Positions 40,522 through 49,123 of a stretch of DNA of 64,000 nucleotides are shown here, in pieces; the first letter of the stretch is position 1; the number at the start of each line of letters is the position of its first letter. The stretch comes from Benzoatithermus sp963720725 (GTDB taxonomy: Bacteria > Pseudomonadota > Alphaproteobacteria > Geminicoccales > Geminicoccaceae). The notes under the pieces are model-generated. The model was given only the letters and a program-made list of their open reading frames with translations, was not told the DNA's origin and ran no database searches. The translations under genes and the position numbers were made by a program. The stretch covers positions 310,001-374,000 of the forward strand of contig CAVRGN010000013.1 of the NCBI GenBank assembly GCA_963720725.1, written 5' to 3'.

Positions 40522-41499
40522 TTACGCGCCGGTGGCAAGCTTGCGCTCCGAAATTGCTTTCCTCATATCGTCGTCGGTGACTTCCGAACGATCGTCAAGG
40601 ACGGCAAGCTTCGCAGCCTCGTCTGCCGCGCGCGCGATTTCTGCTTGGCTTATCCCCGAACAGTCACGAGCCATCGAGTGCCACTGAACGGACGGTGTCT
40701 TGAACGTCACAAGCCGCGAACGAAGTATGCGCTGCGCAATCGCCTCGTCAGGCAGGGCATAATGAATGACATCATCAAATCGCCGGAACAACGCAGGGTC
40801 CAGAAGTTCCGGATGATTTGTCGCCGCGATGATCAAGCCATCGCTCTCATCCTTCTCCAAGAACTGAAGAAATGAGTTCAGAACGCGCCAATCTCCCCGA
40901 CGTCGTTCCGTTCAGCTCGGCGTGCGCCAATAGCGTCGAATTCGTCGAAAAAGTACACACCACGCGTTGTTACCATTGCATCGAAAACGAGCCGCAGCTT
41001 GGACGCCGTTTCGCCCATGAAGCGGGTGATCAGCGCCTCGAAAAGCACAGAGAACAGAGGGAGGCTGAGTTCCCCGGCCAGAGCGGCCGCGGTCATCGTC
41101 TTTCCTGATCCAGGCGGCCCGATGAGAAGGATCTTACGCCTCGGCACCAAGCCATGCTCATGGAGCCGATGCTGCTGGCGCTGCTCGACCACGAATTCGT
41201 TTCAGACGTTGCTCGAGCTCCGGTGGCAGGATCATGCTCGATAGCCGTGTGTCCGAATACGAAACCGATAGGATTGCAACGAGGTCGCCTTTGGGCTGCG
41301 CCAGGGGGACCGGCTTCTTGCCAACGATGGATTTCCGCGTCCGTGCGTCATCGACCAAGTCCCGGAGCTGGACGGCGAGCTTGCCGTGCCCCTGTCGCGC
41401 CTCATGCGCGGCGACCTGCAGCGCTACGGATAAGAACTGTTCGTCATCGCCGCTTATGTGACTGCGCAGCAAGGCAATGAGATGCTTCGCAGCCGTCAT
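40522..41499 (-). pseudogene. ietA: IetA-type AAA ATPase, frameshifted
   Basis: An AAA+ ATPase of about 325 residues. Frame one, from ATG 41499 (AAGGGG upstream), has HLIALLRSHISGDDEQFLSV and LPPELEQRLKRI; frame two has VEQRQQHRLHEHGLVPRRKI, Walker A GPPGSGKTM and Walker B YFFDEFDAIG; frame three has SFLQFLEKDESD, sensor-1 IIAATNHPELLDPALFRRFD with the Arg finger, and the C-terminal lid. The breaks are a +1 at about 41193 and a missing base at about 40885-40889, the latter producing a premature TGA. In IetAS the ATPase is thought to control the protease. The loss may inactivate the system, or these are base-calling errors. Confidence 0.8.
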
Positions 41500-41911
41500 G
41501 CGTGCCCCTTCAGTCGCTTCCGACAGCAGCTCGGCCTACCCGATACAAACGGCGTCACGATGGAAGAATGGGGAAAAGTTTTGCCACCTGGCTTGGCACT
41601 TCGTATTCTCCTGCAATGCGCGCGCCGCCTGCACACGCCTTAGAACTTGCACGACGTGGGTGAGGGCTCGTGGCCGACAGTGCCGACGTGGTGTACGACG
41701 TTCAGACGATAGCCGGAAGCGGCTCCGATCGTTGCACGCGAAGCGGCCACGCCAGCCATCCGAGCGAAATGTCTCCCCTGCTTCGATCACGGAACACTAG
41801 CCGAGGACAATGGGCTGGATTGCGTCACTCTGTATACCGTCAAGTCACCGGTCAGGTCTGTGGCCGACCAAGCTACGATCGGCATAATGGCCGCAGCGTC
41901 CTGCCTTCCGC
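41500..41911. other. Gene-free stretch upstream of the ATPase gene
   Basis: No frame here looks like a conserved protein; several short frames of unbiased codon use exist on both strands. Moderate GC, several AT-rich patches (around 41570-41610 and 41830-41880). It should contain the promoter for the ietA/ietS pair, and might be a remnant of the event that brought the island in, but I could not recognise transposase or repeat sequences. Confidence 0.4.
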
Positions 41912-44080
41912 TCACGCCGCCGCCAGATACCCCGTCACGATCTTCTGCACGCTGGGATAGTCCGTCTTGCCCGTGCCCAGGAGCGGCAGGTCGGGGCGGT
42001 GGAGGACCTCGGCCGGGAGCATGAGCTCGTTGAGGCCGGCGTCGCGCGCGGCCCGGAGGAGGGTGTCGCGCTCCAAGGAGTGGTCGGTGGTGACCAGGAC
42101 GATGCGCTCGCCCTTGCGCGGGTCGGGCAGCGCCACGACGGCGTGCTGGGCGTCGGGGCTGAGGCGGTGGAGGAACTCCTCGACGGCGGCCAGGCTCACC
42201 ATCTCGCCGCCGATCTTGGCGAAGCGCTTGGCACGGCCGAGGATGGTGACGAAGCCGCGCTCGTCGAGGTCGACGATGTCGCCGGTGTCGTACCAGCCGT
42301 CCGCGGGCGGCTGGAGGAGGCCGGGCTGGTCGTAGAGCAGGTAGCCCAGCATGACGTTGGGGCCCTTGACCCAGAGCCGGCCGCCGTTCTCCAGGCCGGC
42401 CACGGGCTCGAGCCTGTGCGCGATGCCGGGCAGGAGGCGGCCGACGCTGCCCCAGCGATAGTGCATGGGCGTGTTGAGGGCGAGGACGGGGGCGGTCTCG
42501 GTGGCACCGTAGCCGGCCAGGATGCGCAGGCCGAACTTGTCGAACCACATCTTCTGCGTCTCGTCCTGGATCGGCTCGGCCCCGGCCACGGGGTAGCGCA
42601 GGGAGCGGAAATCGTACGGGTCGCCCATGCGGGCATAGCCCTTGAGGAAGCTGTTGGTGCCGAAGATGATCGTGGCGTTGCTGTCGTAGACCAGCTCCGG
42701 GACGATCCGGTAGTGCAGCGGCGAGGGGTACATGTAGACCGAAACGCCGCCCAGCACCGGCAGCAGCAGGGCGCCGGTGAGCCCGAAGCTGTGGAACACC
42801 GGCAGCGCGTTGAACACCTTGTCGAGCTGGTTGAAGTCGACCCGGGCGGAGATCTGGGCGCAGTTGGCCAGGAGGTTGCGGTGGCTGAGCACCACGCCCT
42901 TGGGCCGCCCTTCCGAGCCCGAGGTGAACAGGACCACGGCCGGGTCGTCGCGCCCGACCCCGCAGGCCTGGTGGATGCGCCTGGCGAACAGGCCGTCCCA
43001 CAAGCCGCGCAGGCGGTCGGCGGTGCCGATCTGGCCGCGCAGATCCTCCAGCCACAGGAACTTGGCGTGGCCGCCGATGGCGGCGATGGCGGGCTCGAGC
43101 TTGCCCTTGGCCACGAACTCGCCGGACGAGATCACCAGCCGGATCCGGGCGGTGACCACGGCGGCCTCCAGGTTGGCGGGGCCGGCCGAGAAGTTGAGCA
43201 TGGCCGGGACGCGGCCCATGGCCTGCAGGGCGAAGAACACGACCGCGGCGGCGTTGACGTTGGGGACCAGCACGCCGACGCGCTCGCCGGGCTCGGTCTG
43301 CGCCGCGAACTTGCGGCCCAGCACCAGGGCCCCGGCGACGAGACGCATATAGTCGAGGTGGGTGCCGCTGGTGTCCTCCAGCACGGGATAGCGCCAGCCG
43401 TGGCGCCAGCGGGCGCGCAAGAGCGCCGCGAACAGGGTCGGGCCCCAGTCGGTGGTCGCGAACACCATGTCGGACATGATGTCGTAGAGCTGCAGGTTGG
43501 CGACCTGGCGCCGCGCCTTGCCGCGCAGGGCGGGATCGACGTCCAGGGTGCGCGGCGGACAGACGGTGATGGTGATCTTCGGGAACCAGTGGCGCGTGAC
43601 CTGGCCGTGCTTCAATCGGCTGAACGGCGTCAGCTCCGGCCCGTCCAGGCGCACCGGCAGGATGGTGGCCCCGGTGCGGTCGGCGATGTAGGCCGGGCCG
43701 GCGTAGATCTTCATCAGCGCGCCGGTGACGCTGAGCCGGCCCTCGGGGAAGATCACGCAAGGCTGGCCGGCGTTGATCTTGCCGATCAGATCCTTGATCG
43801 CCAGCGGGTTGGTGGGGTCGAGCGGGTAGAGGTTGGCGATCTTGCGGAAGGGCCGCAGCCACCAGCGGTTCGCCATGCCGGTGTTGATCGCGAACACCGG
43901 GATCTCGTTCAGCGCCGCCATCAGGAGGGCACCGTCCAGGAACGAGACGTGGTTGACCACCACCAGGACCTTGGCCCCGGGCTTGATGATCGCGGCGTGC
44001 TGGATGCCCTTGACCTCGTAGCGGTAGCCCAGCCGCAAGAGCAGGTGGAGAACGAGCTTGAGCAGCTTGGTGCGGCGCAT
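41912..44080 (-). CDS. Aas-like acyltransferase/acyl-[acyl-carrier-protein] synthetase
   Basis: A 722-residue fusion. The N-terminal third is a 1-acylglycerophosphate acyltransferase domain (VVVNHVSFLDGALL with the HxxxxD motif; VIFPEGRLS, the block III motif). The remainder is an AMP-binding ligase: LFTSGSEGRPKGVVLSH (P-loop), GYGATETAPVLAL, DTGDIVDLDERGFVTILGRAK, and a terminal Lys in LGTGKTDYP. E. coli Aas re-acylates lysophospholipid using ATP and ACP. The usual LplT flippase gene is absent. Its ATG overlaps the ipdC stop (ATGA), an unusual pairing that suggests acyl activation or membrane repair linked to the decarboxylase product. Confidence 0.9.
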   Translation of the reverse strand: MRRTKLLKLVLHLLLRLGYRYEVKGIQHAAIIKPGAKVLVVVNHVSFLDGALLMAALNEIPVFAINTGMANRWWLRPFRKIANLYPLDPTNPLAIKDLIGKINAGQPCVIFPEGRLSVTGALMKIYAGPAYIADRTGATILPVRLDGPELTPFSRLKHGQVTRHWFPKITITVCPPRTLDVDPALRGKARRQVANLQLYDIMSDMVFATTDWGPTLFAALLRARWRHGWRYPVLEDTSGTHLDYMRLVAGALVLGRKFAAQTEPGERVGVLVPNVNAAAVVFFALQAMGRVPAMLNFSAGPANLEAAVVTARIRLVISSGEFVAKGKLEPAIAAIGGHAKFLWLEDLRGQIGTADRLRGLWDGLFARRIHQACGVGRDDPAVVLFTSGSEGRPKGVVLSHRNLLANCAQISARVDFNQLDKVFNALPVFHSFGLTGALLLPVLGGVSVYMYPSPLHYRIVPELVYDSNATIIFGTNSFLKGYARMGDPYDFRSLRYPVAGAEPIQDETQKMWFDKFGLRILAGYGATETAPVLALNTPMHYRWGSVGRLLPGIAHRLEPVAGLENGGRLWVKGPNVMLGYLLYDQPGLLQPPADGWYDTGDIVDLDERGFVTILGRAKRFAKIGGEMVSLAAVEEFLHRLSPDAQHAVVALPDPRKGERIVLVTTDHSLERDTLLRAARDAGLNELMLPAEVLHRPDLPLLGTGKTDYPSVQKIVTGYLAAA

Positions 44081-45711
44081 CAGGCGGCATCCTTGGGAGC
44101 TTGGAGGCGCTTCACACCGGCGACGAACCGGCCGAGGGTGGCGGACATGGCGCCGCGCGGGAGCATGGCCTCGACCAGCTGGAACCGGCCGCGGGTCGCC
44201 ACGGCCTGCTCCAGGGCAGCCGCCAGCTCCGCGCGGGTGGTCACGCGCCGCCCCTCGCCGCCGATCGCGGCCGCGAGGTCGGCGAAGCGCCAGTCGTCGA
44301 GGTCGTTGAAGGCGGATTCCGGCTGGAAGGCGCGCAGCATCTCCCAGCTGGTGTTGTTGAACAGGATCACGATCGGGTCGATCCCCAGCCGGCGGCAGTT
44401 GCCGAGCTCCCAGCCGGTCATCTGGAAGGCGCCGTCGCCGACCAGGATCAGGGTCCGCCGGCCGGTGGCGAGCTGGGCACCCATGCCGGCGGGCACGCCG
44501 TAGCCCATGCCGGCATAGTAGCCGGGTGCGGTGAGCTCGGTCTGGGCGATCTCCATGGCGGTGAACAGGCAGTCGCCGACGTCGCTGGCGATCGGCATCG
44601 CACCGTGGCGGGCGAACAGGTCGTTGACGCCGCGGGCGATGTCGTCGGGGGCGATGGCGGCCTCGTCGGCCACGAGCCCGCGCGGATAGCCGGGTGCGGG
44701 TGCCGGTGCGGCGCGCCCCAGCGGCACGGCCCGCGCCAGGAGGGCCTCGACCAGGTCGGCGAGCGGGATGTCGCGATACTGGTGGAAGCCCATGCCGACC
44801 TGGCGGTCGAGCGCCTGCATGGTCCGGCGCAGGTCGAGCTTGCCGGCGTTCACGCCGAAATTGGTGTCGCTCAGGATCACGCCCAGCAACAGCAGTCCGT
44901 CGGAGCCCTCGACCAGCTCGGTGACCGCAAGATCGCCGGCCACACCCAGATAGGTGCCGGCGAGCGGCGCGCCGGTGGAGGAGAGCAGGCCGCGGCCCAT
45001 GAAGGTGGTGGCGACCGGGATGCCCAGCCTGCGGGTGAGCTCGGCGACCTTGGCCTCGAGCCCGTAGCGGCGGACCTCGACGTCGACCAGGACCACCGGC
45101 CGCCGGGCCGCGGCGAGCCGTGCCATGATCTCGGCGGCACAGGCTGCCACCGCCTCCGGGTCCGCCGGCGTCGCGGCATAGGCCGGCACCGGCGCGCAGG
45201 GTACCCCCACCATGTCGCGCGGCAGCTCGATGTAGACGGGGCGCGCCTGGTCGATGGCGGCGGTGAGCACGCGGGCGATCTCGGCCGGGGCGGTGGCGGG
45301 ATCGTCGAGCCGGGCCTGGGCGCAGGTGATCTCCTGGTAGACGCGGAACTGGGTGTCCAGCGTGCGGCCCTGATGGTGCAGCAAGAGGCCCGAGCGGCTC
45401 TCCAGGCGGCCGGGGGCGCCCGAGATCACCACCACCGGCGACTTCTCGGCGAAGGCCCCGCAGACGGCGTTGACCAGGTTGAAGGCGCCGGCACCGTAGG
45501 TGACCGCGGCGACCCCGATCGTGCCGCGGAACCGGGCGGCGGCGTCGGCGGCGAAGCCCACCGCCGGTTCGTGGCTCAGCGTGTGCAAGGGCAGGATCCG
45601 GCTCTCCTCGGCCACCTTGAAGAACGGCAGCGCGAAGTCGCCCGGGATGCCGAACATCTCCCCGGCCCCGTAAGCCTTGAGGCCGTGGAGCAGCGCCTGA
45701 GCGACATTCAT
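44080..45711 (-). CDS. ipdC: Indolepyruvate/phenylpyruvate decarboxylase
   Basis: A 543-residue thiamine-diphosphate enzyme closely resembling Azospirillum IpdC/PPDC: MFGIPGDFALPFFKVAEES, LHTLSHEPAVGFAADAAAR (Glu activates ThDP), LLLHHQGRTLDTQFRVY, and the ThDP/Mg motif from GDGAFQMTGWELGN to NN. It decarboxylates indole-3-pyruvate or phenylpyruvate to the aldehyde, the key step in auxin (IAA) or phenylacetic-acid synthesis. The ATG at 45711 is preceded by GGGAGGCAGGCC. First gene of a two-gene operon with the Aas-like gene. A 9-bp-stem hairpin and a plausible promoter lie upstream. Activity on which 2-oxo acid is not determinable from sequence. Confidence 0.93.
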   Translation of the reverse strand: MNVAQALLHGLKAYGAGEMFGIPGDFALPFFKVAEESRILPLHTLSHEPAVGFAADAAARFRGTIGVAAVTYGAGAFNLVNAVCGAFAEKSPVVVISGAPGRLESRSGLLLHHQGRTLDTQFRVYQEITCAQARLDDPATAPAEIARVLTAAIDQARPVYIELPRDMVGVPCAPVPAYAATPADPEAVAACAAEIMARLAAARRPVVLVDVEVRRYGLEAKVAELTRRLGIPVATTFMGRGLLSSTGAPLAGTYLGVAGDLAVTELVEGSDGLLLLGVILSDTNFGVNAGKLDLRRTMQALDRQVGMGFHQYRDIPLADLVEALLARAVPLGRAAPAPAPGYPRGLVADEAAIAPDDIARGVNDLFARHGAMPIASDVGDCLFTAMEIAQTELTAPGYYAGMGYGVPAGMGAQLATGRRTLILVGDGAFQMTGWELGNCRRLGIDPIVILFNNTSWEMLRAFQPESAFNDLDDWRFADLAAAIGGEGRRVTTRAELAAALEQAVATRGRFQLVEAMLPRGAMSATLGRFVAGVKRLQAPKDAA

Positions 45712-45743
45712 GGCCTGCCTCCCGGTCGTCGATCACCGGCGCC

Positions 45744-45773
45744 ACCATACGTTGTCGCGGGGAGTTGATCCAA
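45744..45773 (-). promoter_or_regulatory. Candidate ipdC promoter
   Basis: On the minus strand TTGGAT (45773-45768) and TATGGT (45749-45744) are spaced by 18 bases, a fair -35/-10 pair about 33 bases before the ipdC start. The match is moderate and unproven; high-GC alphaproteobacterial promoters often deviate from the E. coli consensus. Confidence 0.35.
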
Positions 45774-45793
45774 CCCGGCCGTGCCGGCCGGGT
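45773..45793. promoter_or_regulatory. 9-bp-stem hairpin between ipdC and a divergent gene
   Basis: Arms ACCCGGCCG and CGGCCGGGT are perfectly complementary around the loop TGC. It sits between the divergent ipdC and the secreted-protein gene, touching the candidate ipdC -35. It could be a regulator-binding site or an mRNA structure for the rightward transcript; there is no T-run, so not an obvious terminator. Confidence 0.5.
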
Positions 45794-45835
45794 GCGACGA
45801 TGGTATCCGTGGCGCAACCCGCGTGGAGGCCGCCG

Positions 45836-46720
45836 ATGCTCGACAACCCTCGCGCCACTGGTGCCCGCGCGCTGGCCGGCCTGATCGCGACGTTGGCGGT
45901 CGTCGGCTCGCCGGCCGCGCAGACGCTGGCGCCTGCCGAGGTCGGCGCCGGGCTCGGCAGCTTCTTCGAGGCCTATCTGGGCCGCCCGCTCGACGCCGGC
46001 GAGGCGAGCGAGGTCGGGCGGGAGTTCGTCCTGCACTTCGGCGCCGAACGGTGCGAGGCGGACTGCGCGGCCGCCCTGACCGCGCACCTGCGCAACGTCC
46101 CGGTGTTCCGCGAGGATCCTGGCGGTCCTGCCGATCTCCTGCTGCGCCAAGCCTATCTGACCCAGGCGGTGCTGGGACCGAGGCCGGCCGAGCCGGCGCT
46201 CCTGCGGCTGCTGGCCGAGCCCGATCCGATCGCGGTCGTCAATCGGCGTTCCGGCCGGTTGATGACCCAGGCCGACGTGGCGGCCCTTGTCGATCTCGCC
46301 CGGTTCGCACGGAGCGACGGGCCGCCGACGCGCCGGCCCCTGTCACCGGAAGCCGCGACGCAGATCAAAGCGCAGCTGGACCGGGCCGTCGGCGCCGGTG
46401 CGCGGCGCATGCCGATCCGCCTCGTGCTCGCCGCCGAGATTCGCGCCGGACTGGAGCGGGAGTGGCCCGAGCTCGGCCATTCGGACCGCGAGCGGGTCCG
46501 ACGCTACCTTCGCGACGGTGCCGCCAACCCCATGCCCGAAGCGCTGTTCGCCCGGCTGCTGAAGCTCGACCCCGCCGACGTGCGCGGGCTTCAGGCGGCC
46601 GCCTCCGTCGACGACCAGCTCGCAAGAATGTGGGCGGATCTGGACCGGCAGCTCGGAGCCCAGGGCGACGCCCTCGTCACCAAGTCCGCGCTGGACGCGG
46701 TCGGCCGGGCCTCGCGCTGA
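45836..46720 (+). CDS. Exported hypothetical protein
   Basis: A 294-residue protein I do not recognise. It starts at ATG 45836 with GGAGG six bases upstream. The N-terminus ALAGLIATLAVVGSPAAQTLAP looks like a signal peptide. The rest is helical and Arg/Ala/Leu-rich with a Cys pair (GAERCEADCAAAL), the phrase FFEAYLGRPLDAGEASEV and no catalytic motif I can name. It converges with the TPR-CHAT gene, 18 bases between stops. Divergent from ipdC. Its role may be in the cell envelope. Confidence 0.7.
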   Translation: MLDNPRATGARALAGLIATLAVVGSPAAQTLAPAEVGAGLGSFFEAYLGRPLDAGEASEVGREFVLHFGAERCEADCAAALTAHLRNVPVFREDPGGPADLLLRQAYLTQAVLGPRPAEPALLRLLAEPDPIAVVNRRSGRLMTQADVAALVDLARFARSDGPPTRRPLSPEAATQIKAQLDRAVGAGARRMPIRLVLAAEIRAGLEREWPELGHSDRERVRRYLRDGAANPMPEALFARLLKLDPADVRGLQAAASVDDQLARMWADLDRQLGAQGDALVTKSALDAVGRASR

Positions 46721-46738
46721 GCCGCGCGTGGGCTCGGC

Positions 46739-48925
46739 TCAGGTCCAGTTGCCGATCAGCAGGAACGGCGCCCAGTAGAAGGGATGGACGGTGGCCCGGT
46801 TGGACATGACCTCGCGCTGGGCGCTGCGCAGCGCTTCGGCCTTGTTGACGCCGGGCTCGAGCAGGTTCTGGTAGAACCGGGGCATCAGCTGTGCCGTGGT
46901 CTGGTCGTCGACCTCCCACAAGGTCGCCAGGGCGCTGCGGGCGCCGGTCTTGACCGCGAGCCCGGCGAGCCCGAGGGCCGAGCGGTCGTCGCCGGCGGCG
47001 GTCTTGCAGGCGCTGAGGGTGAGGATCTCGACCGGCTCGTCGCGGAACTGGCTGAGCCGGACGAGATCGGCCAGCTCGTTCATGTTCAGGCGGCCGTCAT
47101 AGGTCAGCAGATAGCTGTCCTCGGGGTTCGACGCGAACTCGCCGTGGGTGGCGAGATGGATGACGTTGAACGGCGTCCGCCCCAGCGCCTCGCCGAGCTC
47201 GGGCTTGACGAAATCGCTGTTCATCAGGATGCGGCCGCCACCCAGCACGGCACTGAGCGTGTCGATCTCCTTGGCGACGGCCGGCAGCGCCGGGGCGCCG
47301 GCCACCGATTCGCTCAATCCGCCCAGGAGCACGTCGACCTTGCGCTCGGCCAGGGGGCGGGTGTCGAGCAGGTTGAGGCCCAGGCTGGTCGCGACCGCGA
47401 AGCGCTCGGCGACGAAGTAGGTGCCGTCGTGCAGGGCGGCGATCGGGATCGTGCGCAAGGCACCGTCCGGCACAAACACCAGGGTCTTGATGTCGTACTG
47501 CTGCAGCAACGGCTCGACCGGCTTGATCAGCTGGGCGTCGAGATAGACCGCGGGGCGCAGCCAGTTGGCGGGATGGACCGGGTCCGGCGGGCTGCCGATC
47601 GCCAGGCGGAACTGCTGCGCCGCCTCGGCGATTTCGGCCCCGGAGGCGGCGCTGCGGGCCGCGACCAGCCGACCGTCCGGCAAGCTCAGGATCAGCTCGG
47701 TGCGGTCGGCCAGCAGCACCGGATAGAGAACGGCCGTGTTCTCGCCCGGATTGTCCACCGGCTTGACGCGGGAGGTCAGGTCCGCGGCGCAGTCATCCTT
47801 GAAATAGTCCTCCAGCTCGACGGTCTTGAGCTGCTCGATGACCGCGCGGGCGTCGCTCAGGTCCACCTGCTGCACCTGGCCTTCGCTGGCGCTCGCCTGC
47901 CGCAGCAGCAGGTCGGCGAGCTCGGTGAACACCGGGCCCAGGGTCTCGCGGAACAGCGAGCGGCCGGTCTGCGGGTCGAAGGCGGGCAGATCGAGGCGGA
48001 CGCGCTCCAGGTTGGTCACGGCGCTGCGGTAGGCGGCGATGGCCTCGTCGTCGTTGCCCTGGGCGCCGAGCACCCGGCCGGCGTACCACTGCCACCGGAA
48101 CAGCAGCTCGGGCGCGCCGGCCTGCTCGGCGTCGAGCGCCGCCTCGCGATAGAAGCGCAGCGCATCCGCGTCGCGGCCGGCCAGCGCGTAGAGTTCGCCA
48201 CGCAGGCCCGTGGCCCAGCTCAGGTCGCGTCGGCTCCCCGAGGCGTCGCTGGCGCTCTGGGCGTGCTCCTGCAGGTCGGCGGCGAGCTGCAGATAGGCGT
48301 GATCGAGCCTCGCCAGTTCCAGCGCCTGCCCCGCCGCCGCCAGCCGCTCGAGGGCGTCGTTCTGCCCGGCGGGCATGGCATCGAGCATGTCGGCGGCCTG
48401 GCGCAGCAGGGTGGCGGTGCGTTCGGTCTCTCCGCTGAGCCGCTCGGCACGGGCGGCGTTGATCAGGGCGCGCACCCGCAGCCGGGGCAGATCGGCCCGC
48501 TCCGCCAGCTCCGCGGCGCGTTGATAGGACGCCAGGGCATCCAGCGGTCGGCCGCGCATCTGAACGTTGCCGAGATCGTTCAGCGCCCCCGCCTCGAGGT
48601 CGGTCCGGTCGCTCGTGGCGGCGAGCTCGATGGCCTCGTCGAGCAGCTCCGCGGCGCGCTCGTCGTCGCCGGCGTCGCCGACCACGGCACCGAGCCGCGC
48701 GGTGATCAACGCCCGGCTGGCTGCCGGCGCGTCGGCCGGCAGCGCTGCCTGCGCCCGCTCGAGCACGGCCTGGGCGCGGCGCAGCTCGCCCTGGGCGACA
48801 TAGGAATCGGCGGTGGCGACGTCGGCGAGGACCGGATCCTCCGGGGCCGCCGCCAAAGGGCAGGCCACGATCAGCAATGCGGCCACCGACGCCACGATCC
48901 GGGACAGCTCGACCGCCCGCCGCAT
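46739..48925 (-). CDS. Exported TPR-CHAT domain protease-like protein
   Basis: A 728-residue protein. It has a signal peptide (IVASVAALLIVACPLAAAPED), then repeated TPR-like helical pairs (about residues 30-360; AELLDEAIELAATSD, ALASYQRAAELAERA and ALRFYREAALDAEQA) and a C-terminal CHAT domain (about 440-725) with the caspase-like dyad His594 in HLATHGEFA and Cys640 in LSACKTAAGDD. CHAT proteins are separase/caspase-clan peptidases. The start ATG 48925 has GGAGAGG upstream. It is divergent from a tandem TpsA/TpsB secretion locus, an association also seen in cyanobacteria, so it may process those adhesins in the periplasm. Substrate not proven. Confidence 0.87.
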   Translation of the reverse strand: MRRAVELSRIVASVAALLIVACPLAAAPEDPVLADVATADSYVAQGELRRAQAVLERAQAALPADAPAASRALITARLGAVVGDAGDDERAAELLDEAIELAATSDRTDLEAGALNDLGNVQMRGRPLDALASYQRAAELAERADLPRLRVRALINAARAERLSGETERTATLLRQAADMLDAMPAGQNDALERLAAAGQALELARLDHAYLQLAADLQEHAQSASDASGSRRDLSWATGLRGELYALAGRDADALRFYREAALDAEQAGAPELLFRWQWYAGRVLGAQGNDDEAIAAYRSAVTNLERVRLDLPAFDPQTGRSLFRETLGPVFTELADLLLRQASASEGQVQQVDLSDARAVIEQLKTVELEDYFKDDCAADLTSRVKPVDNPGENTAVLYPVLLADRTELILSLPDGRLVAARSAASGAEIAEAAQQFRLAIGSPPDPVHPANWLRPAVYLDAQLIKPVEPLLQQYDIKTLVFVPDGALRTIPIAALHDGTYFVAERFAVATSLGLNLLDTRPLAERKVDVLLGGLSESVAGAPALPAVAKEIDTLSAVLGGGRILMNSDFVKPELGEALGRTPFNVIHLATHGEFASNPEDSYLLTYDGRLNMNELADLVRLSQFRDEPVEILTLSACKTAAGDDRSALGLAGLAVKTGARSALATLWEVDDQTTAQLMPRFYQNLLEPGVNKAEALRSAQREVMSNRATVHPFYWAPFLLIGNWT

Positions 48926-49123
48926 GGTCCTCTCCCGACCACCTGAAGCTCGACGGCCCCGATCGACCGCGGGCGCCATTCGGTAGGCCAACCGCCGGGA
49001 AATGCAACAAGGCCTGCCGGCTCGCCGCTCGGGCCGCGGCTTGACCCGCGCTTGGCCTTGCCGGCGAAGGCGGCTATGGCTGAAGCATCGCGTGAGCGCC
49101 GGGATGGCAGCCGAGAGGACAAG

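Larger units (their letters stand above)
37966..41911. other. Lower-GC island with defence genes
   Basis: G+C falls here: lines at 39001 and 40081 count 57-58% against about 73% at 43201, and codon use is less GC-biased at third positions. It holds only the two IetAS-type genes plus 412 bases without a gene. This composition suggests horizontal gain. I found no flanking tRNA, direct repeats or integrase, so the edges are approximate. Confidence 0.55.

Noticed and set aside
41500..41911. Transposase remnant beside the island
   Set aside because: Short frames showed no DDE motif or family resemblance and no flanking inverted repeats were found.
41912..46150. Apparent 1412-residue fusion upstream of the Aas-like protein
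   Set aside because: The N-terminal part is the wrong frame of ipdC; the ATG at 44080 begins the real gene.
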